Assembly: GCF_040566555.1 (NCBI RefSeq)
Contig: NZ_JBEWYP010000011.1
Coordinates: 40,619 to 104,618, forward strand
DNA: 64,000 bases
Direction of reading: 5' to 3'
Origin: Sediminicola sp040566555
GTDB taxonomy: Bacteria; Bacteroidota; Bacteroidia; Flavobacteriales; Flavobacteriaceae
In this document: one piece after another, positions 51,745 to 62,274 of the stretch
Numbering within the stretch: position 1 is the stretch's first letter
How the letters are laid out: each line of letters begins with the position of its first letter
Made by a program: the position numbers and the translations under genes
Notes under the pieces: generated by a model
The model's database searches: none
What the model saw: the letters and a program-made list of their open reading frames with translations, nothing else
Told to the model about the DNA's origin: nothing

Positions 51745-54700
51745 ATGTTTACAAAACAAACTGAAAGAATAAGTTTCGCATCCGCTAAGAACATACCGGA
51801 CTACCCGGATTTCTTGGACATTCAGATTAAATCCTTTCAAGATTTCTTTCAACTTGAAACTAAATCTGATGAAAGGGGCAACGAAGGCTTGTACAACACC
51901 TTCATGGAAAACTTTCCAATCACTGACACAAGAAACCAATTTGTTTTAGAGTTTCTCGACTATTTTATTGATCCACCAAGATATTCCATTCAGGAATGTA
52001 TTGAGCGTGGGTTAACCTATAGCGTACCTCTTAAAGCAAGGTTGAAGTTATACTGTACCGATCCAGAACACGAGGATTTTGAAACAATCGTACAGGATGT
52101 TTATTTGGGTACAATTCCATACATGACACCTAGTGGTACCTTCGTTATCAACGGGGCCGAGCGTGTTGTAGTATCTCAATTACACCGTTCTCCTGGAGTG
52201 TTCTTTGGACAGTCTTTCCACGCAAATGGTACAAAATTATATTCTGCTAGGGTAATTCCATTCAAGGGATCTTGGATAGAATTCGCTACAGATATCAATG
52301 GCGTTATGTACGCTTACATTGATAGAAAGAAAAAATTACCGGTAACTACTCTTTTCAGAGCCATTGGTTTTGAAAGGGATAAGGATATTTTGGAAATATT
52401 CGACCTTTCGGAAGAAGTAAAGGTTTCCAATACCGGACTTAAGAAAGTATTGGGTCGTAAGTTAGCGGCCAGAGTTTTGAACACATGGCATGAAGATTTC
52501 GTGGATGAGGATACTGGTGAAGTAGTATCTATCGAAAGAAACGAAATTATATTAGATCGTGATACTATTCTTGAAAAAGATCATATCAACGAAATTATAG
52601 AGGCCGACGTGAAAACTATTCTTTTGCACAAAGAGAATAACGCACAGTCAGACTACGCTATCATTCATAATACCTTGCAGAAGGATCCTACAAACTCTGA
52701 AAAAGAGGCTGTAGAACATATTTATCGTCAACTGCGTAATGCAGAACCGCCCGATGAAGAAACTGCACGTGGTATTATCGACAAATTATTCTTTTCAGAT
52801 CAACGTTACAACTTAGGTGAAGTAGGACGTTACAGAATGAATAAAAAATTAGGGTTGGATATTGGAATGGACAAGCAGGTCTTGACCAAAGAAGATATCA
52901 TTACCATAATTAAATATTTGATCGAATTGATCAACTCTAAAGCAGAGATTGATGATATTGATCACCTTTCAAACAGACGTGTAAGAACTGTTGGAGAACA
53001 ATTATCGCAACAATTCGGTGTTGGTCTTTCCCGTATGGCAAGAACAATCCGTGAGCGTATGAACGTTCGTGACAATGAGGTGTTTACACCTATTGATTTG
53101 ATCAACGCAAAGACGTTGTCTTCTGTGATCAACTCATTCTTTGGAACAAATCAGTTGTCTCAGTTCATGGACCAAACAAATCCATTGGCAGAGATCACGC
53201 ACAAGAGAAGATTATCGGCACTAGGACCAGGTGGACTTTCGAGAGAAAGAGCTGGTTTTGAGGTTCGAGATGTTCACTATACGCATTACGGAAGACTTTG
53301 TCCAATTGAAACTCCAGAGGGACCAAACATTGGTTTGATTTCATCCTTGGCGGTATTCTCTAAGGTAAACCCTATGGGATTCTTGGAAACTCCTTACCGT
53401 AAAGTTGAAAATGGAAAGGTAAATACAAAGGAATTCGGTTATTTAAGTGCTGAAGAAGAAGAAGGAATGAAAATAGCCCAGGCTAACATTCCTTTGAAAG
53501 AAGATGGTACTATAGATATAGAAAAAGTAATTGTTAGGGAAGAAGGGGATTTCCCAGTTGTTGATCCGGGTGAAGTTAATTACACGGATGTAGCGCCTAA
53601 CCAAATTGCGTCAATATCAGCTTCATTGATTCCATTCTTGGAACATGATGATGCAAACCGTGCCCTGATGGGATCAAACATGATGCGTCAGGCCGTACCA
53701 TTATTGAAACCAGAATCTCCGATTGTTGGAACAGGATTGGAGCGTCAAGTAGCTTCAGACTCTAGGGTATTGATCAATGCGGAAGGAGATGGTGTTATAG
53801 AATATGTTGATGCCAAGAAAATAACCATTAAGTACGATAGGACAGACGCAGAACGTTCAGTAAGTTTTGAAGAGGATTCCAAGACGTATGAATTGGTGAA
53901 GTTTAGAAAGACCAACCAAGGAACAAGTATCAACCTTAAACCAATCGTAATAAAAGGCGATAGGGTTAAGAAAGGACAGGTTCTTTGTGAGGGCTATGCA
54001 ACAGAAAGTGGAGAGCTTGCTTTAGGTAGAAACCTTAAAGTGGCCTTTATGCCATGGAAAGGGTACAACTTTGAGGATGCGATCGTAATTTCTGAAAAGG
54101 TAGTACGTGAAGATATCTTTACCTCTATCCATATAGATGAGTATTCATTGGAAGTAAGGGATACCAAATTGGGAGCTGAAGAGTTGACCAATGATATTCC
54201 AAACGTTTCAGAAGAGGCCACTAAGGATCTGGATGAGCACGGTATGATCCGTATTGGTGCAGAAGTTAAGCCTGGTGACATCTTAATTGGTAAGATTACT
54301 CCTAAAGGGGAATCTGATCCTACACCTGAAGAAAAACTATTGCGCGCCATCTTTGGAGATAAGGCTGGCGATGTAAAAGATGCTTCCTTAAAAGCTTCAC
54401 CATCATTAAGAGGTGTGGTTATCGATAAGAAATTGTTCTCTCGTTCTATCAAAGATAAGCGCAAGCGTTCTGAAGATAAAGAGGCCATTTCTAAATTGGA
54501 GTTGGAATACGAAGTGAAATTCGAACAACTTAAGGATGTATTGGTAGAGAAATTGTTCGTGTTGATCAATGGTAAGACGTCACAAGGGGTATTGAACGAT
54601 CTTGGGGAAGAAGTACTTCCAAAAGGTAAGAAATATACCATGAAGATGTTGAACTCTGTTGATGATTTCGCTCACTTGGTGGGAGGAAGCTGGACAACCG

Positions 54701-55554
54701 ATAAGGATACCAACACATTGGTTGCTGATCTTTTGCACAACTATAAGATTAAATTAAACGATCTTCAGGGTAACTTGAGGAGGGACAAGTTTACGATCTC
54801 TGTAGGTGATGAATTGCCTGCAGGTATCATGAAATTGGCCAAAGTTTATATTGCTAAAAAACGTAAGCTAAAGGTTGGTGATAAAATGGCGGGTCGTCAC
54901 GGTAACAAAGGTATTGTTGCCCGTATCGTTCGTCATGAGGATATGCCGTTCCTGGAGGATGGAACACCTGTGGATATCGTATTGAATCCACTTGGGGTAC
55001 CTTCTCGTATGAACATCGGACAGATCTATGAAACGGTTCTTGGATGGGCAGGTCTTAAATTGGGCAAGAAATATGCTACGCCAATTTTTGATGGGGCTAC
55101 CATAGACCAGATCAATGAATTTACAGATGAGGCCGGAATTCCGAGATTTGGACATACTTACCTTTATGATGGTGGAACTGGACAGCGTTTTGATCAACCA
55201 GCAACTGTTGGGGTGATCTATATGTTGAAACTAGGACACATGGTAGATGATAAAATGCATGCCAGATCTATAGGACCATACTCCTTGATCACGCAACAAC
55301 CATTAGGTGGTAAAGCACAATTTGGTGGTCAGCGTTTTGGAGAGATGGAAGTTTGGGCACTGGAAGCATATGGTGCGTCTGCAACCCTAAGAGAAATATT
55401 GACAGTAAAATCTGATGATGTTATCGGAAGGGCCAAGACTTACGAGGCCATTGTAAAAGGAGAAACAATGCCAGAACCTGGTTTACCAGAATCTTTCAAT
55501 GTATTGATGCACGAACTTAAGGGATTAGGTTTGGACATTAGATTGGAGGAATAA
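51745..55554 (+). CDS. rpoB: DNA-directed RNA polymerase subunit beta
   Basis: This is the catalytic-core subunit, 1269 residues. The rifampicin-binding cluster reads FGTNQLSQFMDQTNPLAEIT and HKRRLSALGPGGLSRERAGF, the wild-type pattern. Further conserved segments are GYNFEDAIVISEK, KMAGRHGNKGIV and GGKAQFGGQRFGEMEVWALE near the C-terminus. I start at MFTKQTERISF (ATG at 51745) rather than the TTG one codon earlier. It is followed by rpoC after 61 nt. Confidence 0.99.
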   Translation: MFTKQTERISFASAKNIPDYPDFLDIQIKSFQDFFQLETKSDERGNEGLYNTFMENFPITDTRNQFVLEFLDYFIDPPRYSIQECIERGLTYSVPLKARLKLYCTDPEHEDFETIVQDVYLGTIPYMTPSGTFVINGAERVVVSQLHRSPGVFFGQSFHANGTKLYSARVIPFKGSWIEFATDINGVMYAYIDRKKKLPVTTLFRAIGFERDKDILEIFDLSEEVKVSNTGLKKVLGRKLAARVLNTWHEDFVDEDTGEVVSIERNEIILDRDTILEKDHINEIIEADVKTILLHKENNAQSDYAIIHNTLQKDPTNSEKEAVEHIYRQLRNAEPPDEETARGIIDKLFFSDQRYNLGEVGRYRMNKKLGLDIGMDKQVLTKEDIITIIKYLIELINSKAEIDDIDHLSNRRVRTVGEQLSQQFGVGLSRMARTIRERMNVRDNEVFTPIDLINAKTLSSVINSFFGTNQLSQFMDQTNPLAEITHKRRLSALGPGGLSRERAGFEVRDVHYTHYGRLCPIETPEGPNIGLISSLAVFSKVNPMGFLETPYRKVENGKVNTKEFGYLSAEEEEGMKIAQANIPLKEDGTIDIEKVIVREEGDFPVVDPGEVNYTDVAPNQIASISASLIPFLEHDDANRALMGSNMMRQAVPLLKPESPIVGTGLERQVASDSRVLINAEGDGVIEYVDAKKITIKYDRTDAERSVSFEEDSKTYELVKFRKTNQGTSINLKPIVIKGDRVKKGQVLCEGYATESGELALGRNLKVAFMPWKGYNFEDAIVISEKVVREDIFTSIHIDEYSLEVRDTKLGAEELTNDIPNVSEEATKDLDEHGMIRIGAEVKPGDILIGKITPKGESDPTPEEKLLRAIFGDKAGDVKDASLKASPSLRGVVIDKKLFSRSIKDKRKRSEDKEAISKLELEYEVKFEQLKDVLVEKLFVLINGKTSQGVLNDLGEEVLPKGKKYTMKMLNSVDDFAHLVGGSWTTDKDTNTLVADLLHNYKIKLNDLQGNLRRDKFTISVGDELPAGIMKLAKVYIAKKRKLKVGDKMAGRHGNKGIVARIVRHEDMPFLEDGTPVDIVLNPLGVPSRMNIGQIYETVLGWAGLKLGKKYATPIFDGATIDQINEFTDEAGIPRFGHTYLYDGGTGQRFDQPATVGVIYMLKLGHMVDDKMHARSIGPYSLITQQPLGGKAQFGGQRFGEMEVWALEAYGASATLREILTVKSDDVIGRAKTYEAIVKGETMPEPGLPESFNVLMHELKGLGLDIRLEE

Positions 55555-55615
55555 GATAATAGGTCTTGAACACTATTTGTAATATACATATTTAATTTAC
55601 TATCACCATATTGTT

Positions 55616-58600
55616 ATGGCTAGACTAAAAGATAATAACACAATAAAAAGGTTCGATAAAATTTCAATCGGATTGGCATCTCCAGAATCTATTTTGGCGG
55701 AGTCAAGAGGGGAAGTTTTAAAGCCTGAAACTATTAACTATAGAACGCACAAACCTGAGCGTGACGGTCTTTTTTGTGAGCGTATTTTTGGTCCTGTAAA
55801 GGATTACGAATGTGCTTGTGGAAAATATAAGAGAATTCGTTACCGTGGTATTGTTTGTGACCGTTGTGGGGTAGAGGTTACAGAAAAGAAAGTACGTAGG
55901 GACAGAGTAGGGCACATCAACTTGGTGGTTCCCGTAGCTCACATCTGGTACTTCCGTTCTTTGCCGAATAAAATAGGATACCTTCTGGGATTACCTTCCA
56001 AGAAATTGGACATGATCATCTATTATGAGCGTTATGTGGTTATCCAACCAGGTATTGCAAAGGGTCCTGATGGGGAAGAGATTCAGAAAATGGATTTCTT
56101 GACTGAAGAGGAGTATCTGAACATCTTGGAATCCATTCCGGTGGAGAACCAATACTTGGAAGATACAGATCCAAACAAGTTTATTGCTAAAATGGGAGCT
56201 GAATGTTTGATCGATATCTTATCTAGAATCGATTTGGACCAACTTTCCTATGAACTTAGGCATAAGGCAAATACAGAAACTTCCAAGCAACGTAAGACAG
56301 AAGCTCTTAAACGTTTGCAGGTAGTTGAGTCTTTGCGTGATTCGCAGAAGAACAGGCAGAATAGACCTGAGTGGATGATTATGAAAGTAATCCCTGTAAT
56401 TCCACCAGAACTTAGACCATTGGTTCCATTGGATGGTGGTCGTTTTGCGACGTCCGACTTGAATGACCTTTACAGAAGGGTAATCATCAGAAACAACCGT
56501 TTGAAAAGATTGGTTGAGATCAAAGCTCCTGAAGTAATCTTAAGGAACGAGAAGCGTATGCTTCAAGAATCAGTGGATTCCTTGTTCGATAACACCCGTA
56601 AGGCATCAGCCGTTAAAACGGAATCGAACAGACCATTGAAATCTCTTTCTGATTCATTGAAAGGTAAGCAAGGTCGTTTCCGTCAAAACCTTTTGGGTAA
56701 ACGTGTGGATTATTCCGCTCGTTCGGTAATCGTTGTTGGACCTGAAATGAAATTGTTCGAATGTGGTCTACCAAAAGATATGGCCGCAGAACTTTACAAG
56801 CCGTTCGTTATTCGTAAGTTGATCGAAAGAGGTATTGTAAAAACTGTTAAATCAGCGAAGAAAATTATAGATAAGAAGGAACCAGTAGTTTGGGACATTC
56901 TTGAAAACGTATTAAAAGGTCATCCTGTACTATTGAACAGGGCCCCTACATTACACCGTTTAGGTATACAAGCGTTCCAGCCAAAACTTATTGAAGGAAA
57001 GGCTATCCGTTTACACCCATTGGTATGTACGGCATTTAACGCGGATTTCGATGGGGATCAAATGGCAGTACATTTGCCTTTGGGACCAGAAGCTATTTTG
57101 GAAGCACAATTATTAATGTTGGCTTCCCACAACATATTGAACCCAGCAAACGGTTCACCTATTACAGTACCATCACAGGATATGGTCTTGGGTCTTTACT
57201 ATATGACCAAAGAGAAAAAAACCATGGGCGATGTTATCGTTAAAGGTGAGGGAATTACGTTCTATTCGGATGAGGAAGTGGTTATCGCTTTCAACGAAGG
57301 TAGGGTAGAACTTAATGCAGGTATCAAGGTAAGAACGAAAGATTTTAATGAAGCGGGAGAACTTGTTTACCAAATTATACCAACAACTGTAGGTAGGGTA
57401 TTGTTCAACATGGTAGTGCCAGAACAGGCAGGTTATGTGAACGAAGTATTGAACAAAAAATCATTACGTGATATTATTGGTAACATATTAAGTGTGACCG
57501 ATGTACCTACCACAGCTGATTTCTTGGATAAAATTAAGACCATGGGGTATGAATTCGCTTTCAAAGGTGGATTGTCCTTTAGTCTTGGTGATATTATTAT
57601 CCCACCAGAGAAGCATGAAATGATTGCCGATGCCAACGAACAAGTTGATGGTATTATGGCAAACTATAACATGGGTCTTATTACCAACAACGAACGTTAC
57701 AATCAGGTGATTGATGTTTGGACTTCTACGAATGCGATGTTGACCGAATTGGCAATGAAGCGTATCCGTGAAGACAAACAAGGATTTAACTCTGTGTACA
57801 TGATGTTGGATTCTGGAGCAAGGGGTTCCAAGGAACAGATTCGTCAGTTGACCGGTATGCGTGGATTGATGGCCAAGCCTAAAAAATCTACTGCTGGTGG
57901 TGGTGAAATTATTGAAAACCCGATCCTTTCCAACTTTAAGGAAGGTCTTTCCATCTTGGAGTACTTTATTTCTACCCACGGTGCACGTAAAGGTCTTGCG
58001 GATACCGCTTTGAAAACTGCGGATGCAGGGTACCTAACCCGTCGTTTGGTGGATGTATCGCAAGATGTGATCATCAACACTGAAGATTGTGGAACGTTAC
58101 GTGGAATTGAGGTTGAGGCCTTGAAGAAAAACGAAGAAATCGTTGAAAGTCTTGGAGAAAGAATCTTAGGTAGGGTTGCCTTACACGATGTGATCAATCC
58201 TTTGACAGAAGAAATTTTGTTAAGAGCAGGACAAGAGATATTGGAGGCAGACGTGAGAAGAATCGAAGCTTCTCCTATAGATAAGGTAGAAGTGAGATCG
58301 GCATTGACCTGTGAGGCCCAAAAAGGTATCTGTGGTAAATGTTACGGTAGAAACCTCTCAACCAATAAAATGGTACAAAGAGGTGAAGCTGTAGGTGTTG
58401 TTGCTGCCCAGTCCATTGGAGAGCCTGGAACACAGTTGACTTTGCGTACATTCCACGTGGGAGGTATTGCAGGTAACATTTCTGAAGACAGTAAATTAGA
58501 AGCAAGATTCGGTGGTATAGCCGAGATCGAAGATCTAAGAACTGTAACAGGAACAGATGGTGAAGGAAAAGCAGTGGAAACTGTAATATCCAGAACATCT

Positions 58601-59914
58601 GAGATAAAAGTTGTAGATGCCAAAACAGGAATTACACTAAGTACAAATAACATTCCTTACGGATCGCAATTGTTCATCAAGAACGGTGCTAAGGTTGAAA
58701 AAGGAGAGCTTATTTGTCAGTGGGATCCATATAACGGTGTAATTGTTTCTGAATTCCCAGGTAAGATTGCTTATGAAAATATCGAACAAGGTATTACTTA
58801 CCAAGTAGAAATAGATGAGCAAACTGGATTCCAGGAAAAAGTAATCTCTGAATCAAGAAACAAGAAATTGATACCAACATTATTGATTAAAAACAATAAT
58901 GACGAAGTATTGCGTTCTTACAACCTACCGGTTGGATCACACATTATGGTGGACAACGGTGATAAGATCAGTGAGGGTAAAATCTTGGTGAAAATTCCAC
59001 GTAAATCTGCTAAGTCAGGGGATATTACTGGTGGTCTTCCAAGGGTAACCGAATTGTTCGAAGCACGTAACCCATCTAACCCAGCGGTAGTTTCTGAAAT
59101 TGATGGTGTTGTTTCTTTTGGAAAAATTAAAAGAGGTAACCGTGAGATTATCATAGAATCAAAATTGGGAGAGATCAAGAAATACTTGGTAAAACTTTCC
59201 AACCAGATTCTGGTACAAGAGAACGATTATGTACGCGCAGGAATGCCGTTATCAGACGGTTCTATTACTCCAGAGGATATCTTGGCCATTAAAGGACCAT
59301 CTGCAGTACAGCAGTACTTGGTTAATGAGGTGCAAGAAGTATATCGTCTTCAAGGGGTGAAGATCAACGACAAACATTTTGAGGTTGTTGTTCGTCAGAT
59401 GATGCGTAAAGTACGTATTCAGGATCCAGGTGATACCATATTCTTAGAGAACCAATTGGCTCATAAAGACGATTTCATTTTAGAAAATGATGAGATCTTC
59501 GGTAAGAAGGTAGTTCTGGAAGATGGAGATTCTGAAAACTTAAAACCAGGTCAGATCATTACTGCGCGTGAGCTAAGGGATGAAAACTCACTTCTTAGAA
59601 GAGGGGATAAGAACTTAGTAACGGCCAGAGATGCGGTTGCGGCTACGGCTACACCAATCTTACAGGGTATTACAAGAGCCTCGTTACAGACAAAATCATT
59701 CATATCGGCTGCTTCCTTCCAGGAAACAACTAAGGTATTGAACGAAGCGGCTGTTGCAGGTAAAGTTGATACTTTGGAAGGCTTGAAAGAAAATGTAATT
59801 GTAGGACATAAGATTCCAGCAGGTACAGGTATGAGGGATTATGATAACATCATCGTGGGTTCTAAAGAAGAATTCGATGAGATCATGGCTCGTAAGGAAG
59901 AGTTCAAGTTTTAA
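55616..59914 (+). CDS. rpoC: DNA-directed RNA polymerase subunit beta'
   Basis: The active-site Mg loop is NADFDGDQMAVH. The N-terminal zinc ribbon is seen in CACGKYKR and CDRCGVEVTEKK, and a second zinc site in CEAQKGICGKCYGRNL. The trigger-loop region contains GEAVGVVAAQSIGEPGTQLT. Length 1432 is normal for the phylum. It is followed 6 nt later by the DUF3467 gene. Confidence 0.99.
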   Translation: MARLKDNNTIKRFDKISIGLASPESILAESRGEVLKPETINYRTHKPERDGLFCERIFGPVKDYECACGKYKRIRYRGIVCDRCGVEVTEKKVRRDRVGHINLVVPVAHIWYFRSLPNKIGYLLGLPSKKLDMIIYYERYVVIQPGIAKGPDGEEIQKMDFLTEEEYLNILESIPVENQYLEDTDPNKFIAKMGAECLIDILSRIDLDQLSYELRHKANTETSKQRKTEALKRLQVVESLRDSQKNRQNRPEWMIMKVIPVIPPELRPLVPLDGGRFATSDLNDLYRRVIIRNNRLKRLVEIKAPEVILRNEKRMLQESVDSLFDNTRKASAVKTESNRPLKSLSDSLKGKQGRFRQNLLGKRVDYSARSVIVVGPEMKLFECGLPKDMAAELYKPFVIRKLIERGIVKTVKSAKKIIDKKEPVVWDILENVLKGHPVLLNRAPTLHRLGIQAFQPKLIEGKAIRLHPLVCTAFNADFDGDQMAVHLPLGPEAILEAQLLMLASHNILNPANGSPITVPSQDMVLGLYYMTKEKKTMGDVIVKGEGITFYSDEEVVIAFNEGRVELNAGIKVRTKDFNEAGELVYQIIPTTVGRVLFNMVVPEQAGYVNEVLNKKSLRDIIGNILSVTDVPTTADFLDKIKTMGYEFAFKGGLSFSLGDIIIPPEKHEMIADANEQVDGIMANYNMGLITNNERYNQVIDVWTSTNAMLTELAMKRIREDKQGFNSVYMMLDSGARGSKEQIRQLTGMRGLMAKPKKSTAGGGEIIENPILSNFKEGLSILEYFISTHGARKGLADTALKTADAGYLTRRLVDVSQDVIINTEDCGTLRGIEVEALKKNEEIVESLGERILGRVALHDVINPLTEEILLRAGQEILEADVRRIEASPIDKVEVRSALTCEAQKGICGKCYGRNLSTNKMVQRGEAVGVVAAQSIGEPGTQLTLRTFHVGGIAGNISEDSKLEARFGGIAEIEDLRTVTGTDGEGKAVETVISRTSEIKVVDAKTGITLSTNNIPYGSQLFIKNGAKVEKGELICQWDPYNGVIVSEFPGKIAYENIEQGITYQVEIDEQTGFQEKVISESRNKKLIPTLLIKNNNDEVLRSYNLPVGSHIMVDNGDKISEGKILVKIPRKSAKSGDITGGLPRVTELFEARNPSNPAVVSEIDGVVSFGKIKRGNREIIIESKLGEIKKYLVKLSNQILVQENDYVRAGMPLSDGSITPEDILAIKGPSAVQQYLVNEVQEVYRLQGVKINDKHFEVVVRQMMRKVRIQDPGDTIFLENQLAHKDDFILENDEIFGKKVVLEDGDSENLKPGQIITARELRDENSLLRRGDKNLVTARDAVAATATPILQGITRASLQTKSFISAASFQETTKVLNEAAVAGKVDTLEGLKENVIVGHKIPAGTGMRDYDNIIVGSKEEFDEIMARKEEFKF

Positions 59915-59920
59915 TTGATT

Positions 59921-60232
59921 ATGGACGATAACAATCAAAACCAAAAGCAGATCAATATAGAGTTAGATGAAAAAACGGCCGAGGGGGTTTACTCCAACTT
60001 GGCCATCATCAACCACTCCGTATCAGAATTTGTTGTTGATTTTATCAGCTTAATGCCTGGAGCACCTAAGGCCAAAGTGAAGAGTAGGATTGTACTTACT
60101 CCACAGCACGCCAAAAAGTTTCTGAAAGCATTGAATGATAATGTTCAGCGTTTTGAAAAGGCCCATGGTACAATTAAGGATTATGAACAGCCACCTATAC
60201 CGATGAACTTCGGTCCAACAGGAGAAGCATAA
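59921..60232 (+). CDS. DUF3467 domain-containing protein
   Basis: This 103-residue soluble protein begins MDDNNQNQKQINIELDEKTA and has the DUF3467 core GVYSNLAIINHSVSEFVVDF, then KSRIVLTPQHAKKFLKAL. Its function is not established. It lies 6 nt after rpoC and before the operon terminator, so it is co-transcribed with RNA polymerase genes and may act with them, though nothing proves this. A TTG two codons earlier is a less likely start. Confidence 0.88.
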   Translation: MDDNNQNQKQINIELDEKTAEGVYSNLAIINHSVSEFVVDFISLMPGAPKAKVKSRIVLTPQHAKKFLKALNDNVQRFEKAHGTIKDYEQPPIPMNFGPTGEA

Positions 60233-60237
60233 ATAAA

Positions 60238-60268
60238 AACCCCATGATGAAAATCATGGGGTTTTTTT
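60238..60268 (+). terminator. Terminator of the rpoBC-DUF3467 operon
   Basis: AACCCCATGAT and ATCATGGGGTT form a perfect 11-bp stem with a GAAA loop and seven or more T. The A-rich upstream side may let it also serve the convergent prfC. Confidence 0.92.
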
Positions 60269-60291
60269 ATAGTTGTATTTTAAGGAATTAA

Positions 60292-61881
60292 TTAATCAAA
60301 TTCCGAAGTGAAATGCAGCTTCACTGAAGGGTATTTCTGTTGAGTCATTTGGAGTGAAAATTGGGAATCTGCCAAAAAGACCAATTGATTTCGTTTGTCC
60401 TTGGCCAGAAATTTTTGTTTTACCCTTTTAAATTCCTTGAACTCCTCATTGTTCTTGTCTGCTGGCTCTACCCAGCAAGCTTTATAAACCGGGAAATTTT
60501 CATAGGTACATTTGGCACCATATTCATGTTCTAAACGGTATTGGATCACTTCAAATTGAAGCGCGCCAACGGTTCCTATCACCTTTCTGTTGTTTATTTC
60601 TAGAGTAAATAACTGTGCTACCCCTTCGTCCATCAATTGATCAATCCCTTTGTTCAGCTGTTTTGCTTTCATTGGATCTGCATTATTGATGTATCTGAAG
60701 TGTTCTGGGGAAAAACTAGGTATCCCTTTGTAGTGTAGCTCTTCTCCTTCGGTTAAGGTATCTCCAATTTTAAAGTTGCCCGTATCGTGAAGTCCCACAA
60801 TATCCCCTGGATAAGAAATATCCACTATTTCCTTCTTTTCGGCAAAGAAGGCATTGGGACTGGAAAATTTAAGGTTTTTGCCATGTCTTACGTGTAGGTA
60901 CGGTTTGTTTCTTTCAAAAGTTCCAGAAACAATTTTTATAAATGCAAGACGGTCCCTATGCTTTGGATCCATGTTGGCATGGATTTTAAACACAAAACCG
61001 GTAAAATCCTTTTCGTTGGCTTTAACCAAACGTTCCTCAGCCATTTTAGGCCTCGGTGTTGGCGCGATATCAATAAAACAGTCCAAGAGTTCTCGAACCC
61101 CAAAATTGTTTAATGCAGAGCCAAAAAACACGGGCTGTTGGGTTCCTTTAAGATATTCTTCCTTATTAAATGGAGGATAGACCCCATGCACCAATTCCAG
61201 GTTCTCCCTTAACTCGGTGGCTGCTTTGGAGCCAATTATTTTTTCCAGCTCTGGGCTGTTCAGATCATCAAAGGCAATGGTTTCCTCAATATTTTTTTTG
61301 CTTTCACCACTGAACAGGTTAATGTTCTTCTCGTAAATGTTATATATTCCCTTAAAGTCATAACCCATCCCAATTGGAAAGCTCAATGGTGAGACTTTTA
61401 GGCCTAGTTTTTGTTCCACTTCATCCAAAAGATCAAAGGCATCCTTTCCCTCTCTGTCCATCTTGTTAATGAAAACGAGCATAGGAATATTTCGCATCCT
61501 ACAAACTTCCACTAGTTTTTCGGTTTGCTCTTCAACACCTTTGGCGACATCTATCACAACAATAACGCTGTCTACAGCTGTTAGGGTTCTAAAAGTGTCC
61601 TCAGCAAAATCCTTGTGTCCGGGAGTATCGAGGATATTTATTTTCTTGTCTCTATAGATAAACGCTAAAACCGAGGTAGCAACAGAAATACCACGCTGCT
61701 TTTCAATTTCCATGAAATCACTGGTGGCTGTTTTTTTTATTTTATTGTTTTTTACGGCCCCGGCCTCCTGGATAGCACCCCCGAAAAGCAGTAATTTCTC
61801 GGTTAAGGTTGTTTTTCCGGCATCGGGGTGGGAGATGATCCCAAAAGTCCTTCTCCTCAATATTTCCTTGTCAAAACTCAT
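60292..61881 (-). CDS. prfC: Peptide chain release factor 3
   Basis: This translational GTPase removes RF1/RF2 after peptide release. G motifs are SHPDAGKTTLTEKLL, DTPGHKDFAEDT and NKMDREG; switch I has KQRGISVATSV. The protein has 529 residues, with the RF3-specific C-terminal domain (FPVYKACWVEP). It is convergent with the rpoBC operon and appears to be a single-gene unit. Confidence 0.97.
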   Translation of the reverse strand: MSFDKEILRRRTFGIISHPDAGKTTLTEKLLLFGGAIQEAGAVKNNKIKKTATSDFMEIEKQRGISVATSVLAFIYRDKKINILDTPGHKDFAEDTFRTLTAVDSVIVVIDVAKGVEEQTEKLVEVCRMRNIPMLVFINKMDREGKDAFDLLDEVEQKLGLKVSPLSFPIGMGYDFKGIYNIYEKNINLFSGESKKNIEETIAFDDLNSPELEKIIGSKAATELRENLELVHGVYPPFNKEEYLKGTQQPVFFGSALNNFGVRELLDCFIDIAPTPRPKMAEERLVKANEKDFTGFVFKIHANMDPKHRDRLAFIKIVSGTFERNKPYLHVRHGKNLKFSSPNAFFAEKKEIVDISYPGDIVGLHDTGNFKIGDTLTEGEELHYKGIPSFSPEHFRYINNADPMKAKQLNKGIDQLMDEGVAQLFTLEINNRKVIGTVGALQFEVIQYRLEHEYGAKCTYENFPVYKACWVEPADKNNEEFKEFKRVKQKFLAKDKRNQLVFLADSQFSLQMTQQKYPSVKLHFTSEFD

Positions 61882-61895
61882 TCGTAAAATTTTTG

Positions 61896-61928
61896 CAAAA
61901 ATAAGTCAAATAAATCGCTTCTGCCGAA
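61896..61928 (-). promoter_or_regulatory. Candidate prfC promoter
   Basis: On the minus strand TTCG (61925-61928), a 21-nt spacer and TATTTTTG (61896-61903) fit the consensus with one -33 mismatch. It ends 14 nt before the prfC ATG. Confidence 0.5.
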
Positions 61929-62274
61929 GAACGAAAAGGAATTTATAATTTGGGGTATATACTTGATTATTAGCATTTAGAATTTTTCAGACGTAATTTT
62001 ATTTTTTGAGAAAGGCAGATTATTTTCGATCAACTGTATTTTAAGACGTCCAATGAATTAAAAAGATCGTATGTATGTGGTGTCGAGATAGAGGAAATTT
62101 ACGCTTCAACGAGTATTATTGTCGTAGATGGATAATTCGTGGTGATTCTGAAAGAAACAATTTGTTCCTGGAAAATTTAGATTTATCTTGCACTATATTA
62201 TAAGAATGCCCTAACTTCTTACAATAGCCAACCTTCCCGCCATGGTGCTTAGTAAATTAAAATTACTGACACGT
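61929..62274. other. Intergenic region upstream of the repeat protein gene
   Basis: AT-rich DNA between divergent prfC and the repeat protein gene. Apart from the promoter candidate at 62161-62190 and an in-frame ATG at 62242, I see no gene, repeat or strong hairpin. Confidence 0.6.
62161..62190 (+). promoter_or_regulatory. Candidate promoter of the repeat protein gene
   Basis: TTTG (62161-62164), a 19-nt spacer and TATCTTG (62184-62190) approximate the consensus; the -7 box lacks one T. It lies 84 nt before the chosen ATG. Confidence 0.4.

Noticed and set aside
53994..54641. 215-codon open frame antisense to rpoB
   Set aside because: Overlaps invariant rpoB sequence; Ser/Leu-rich low-quality translation and no promoter.
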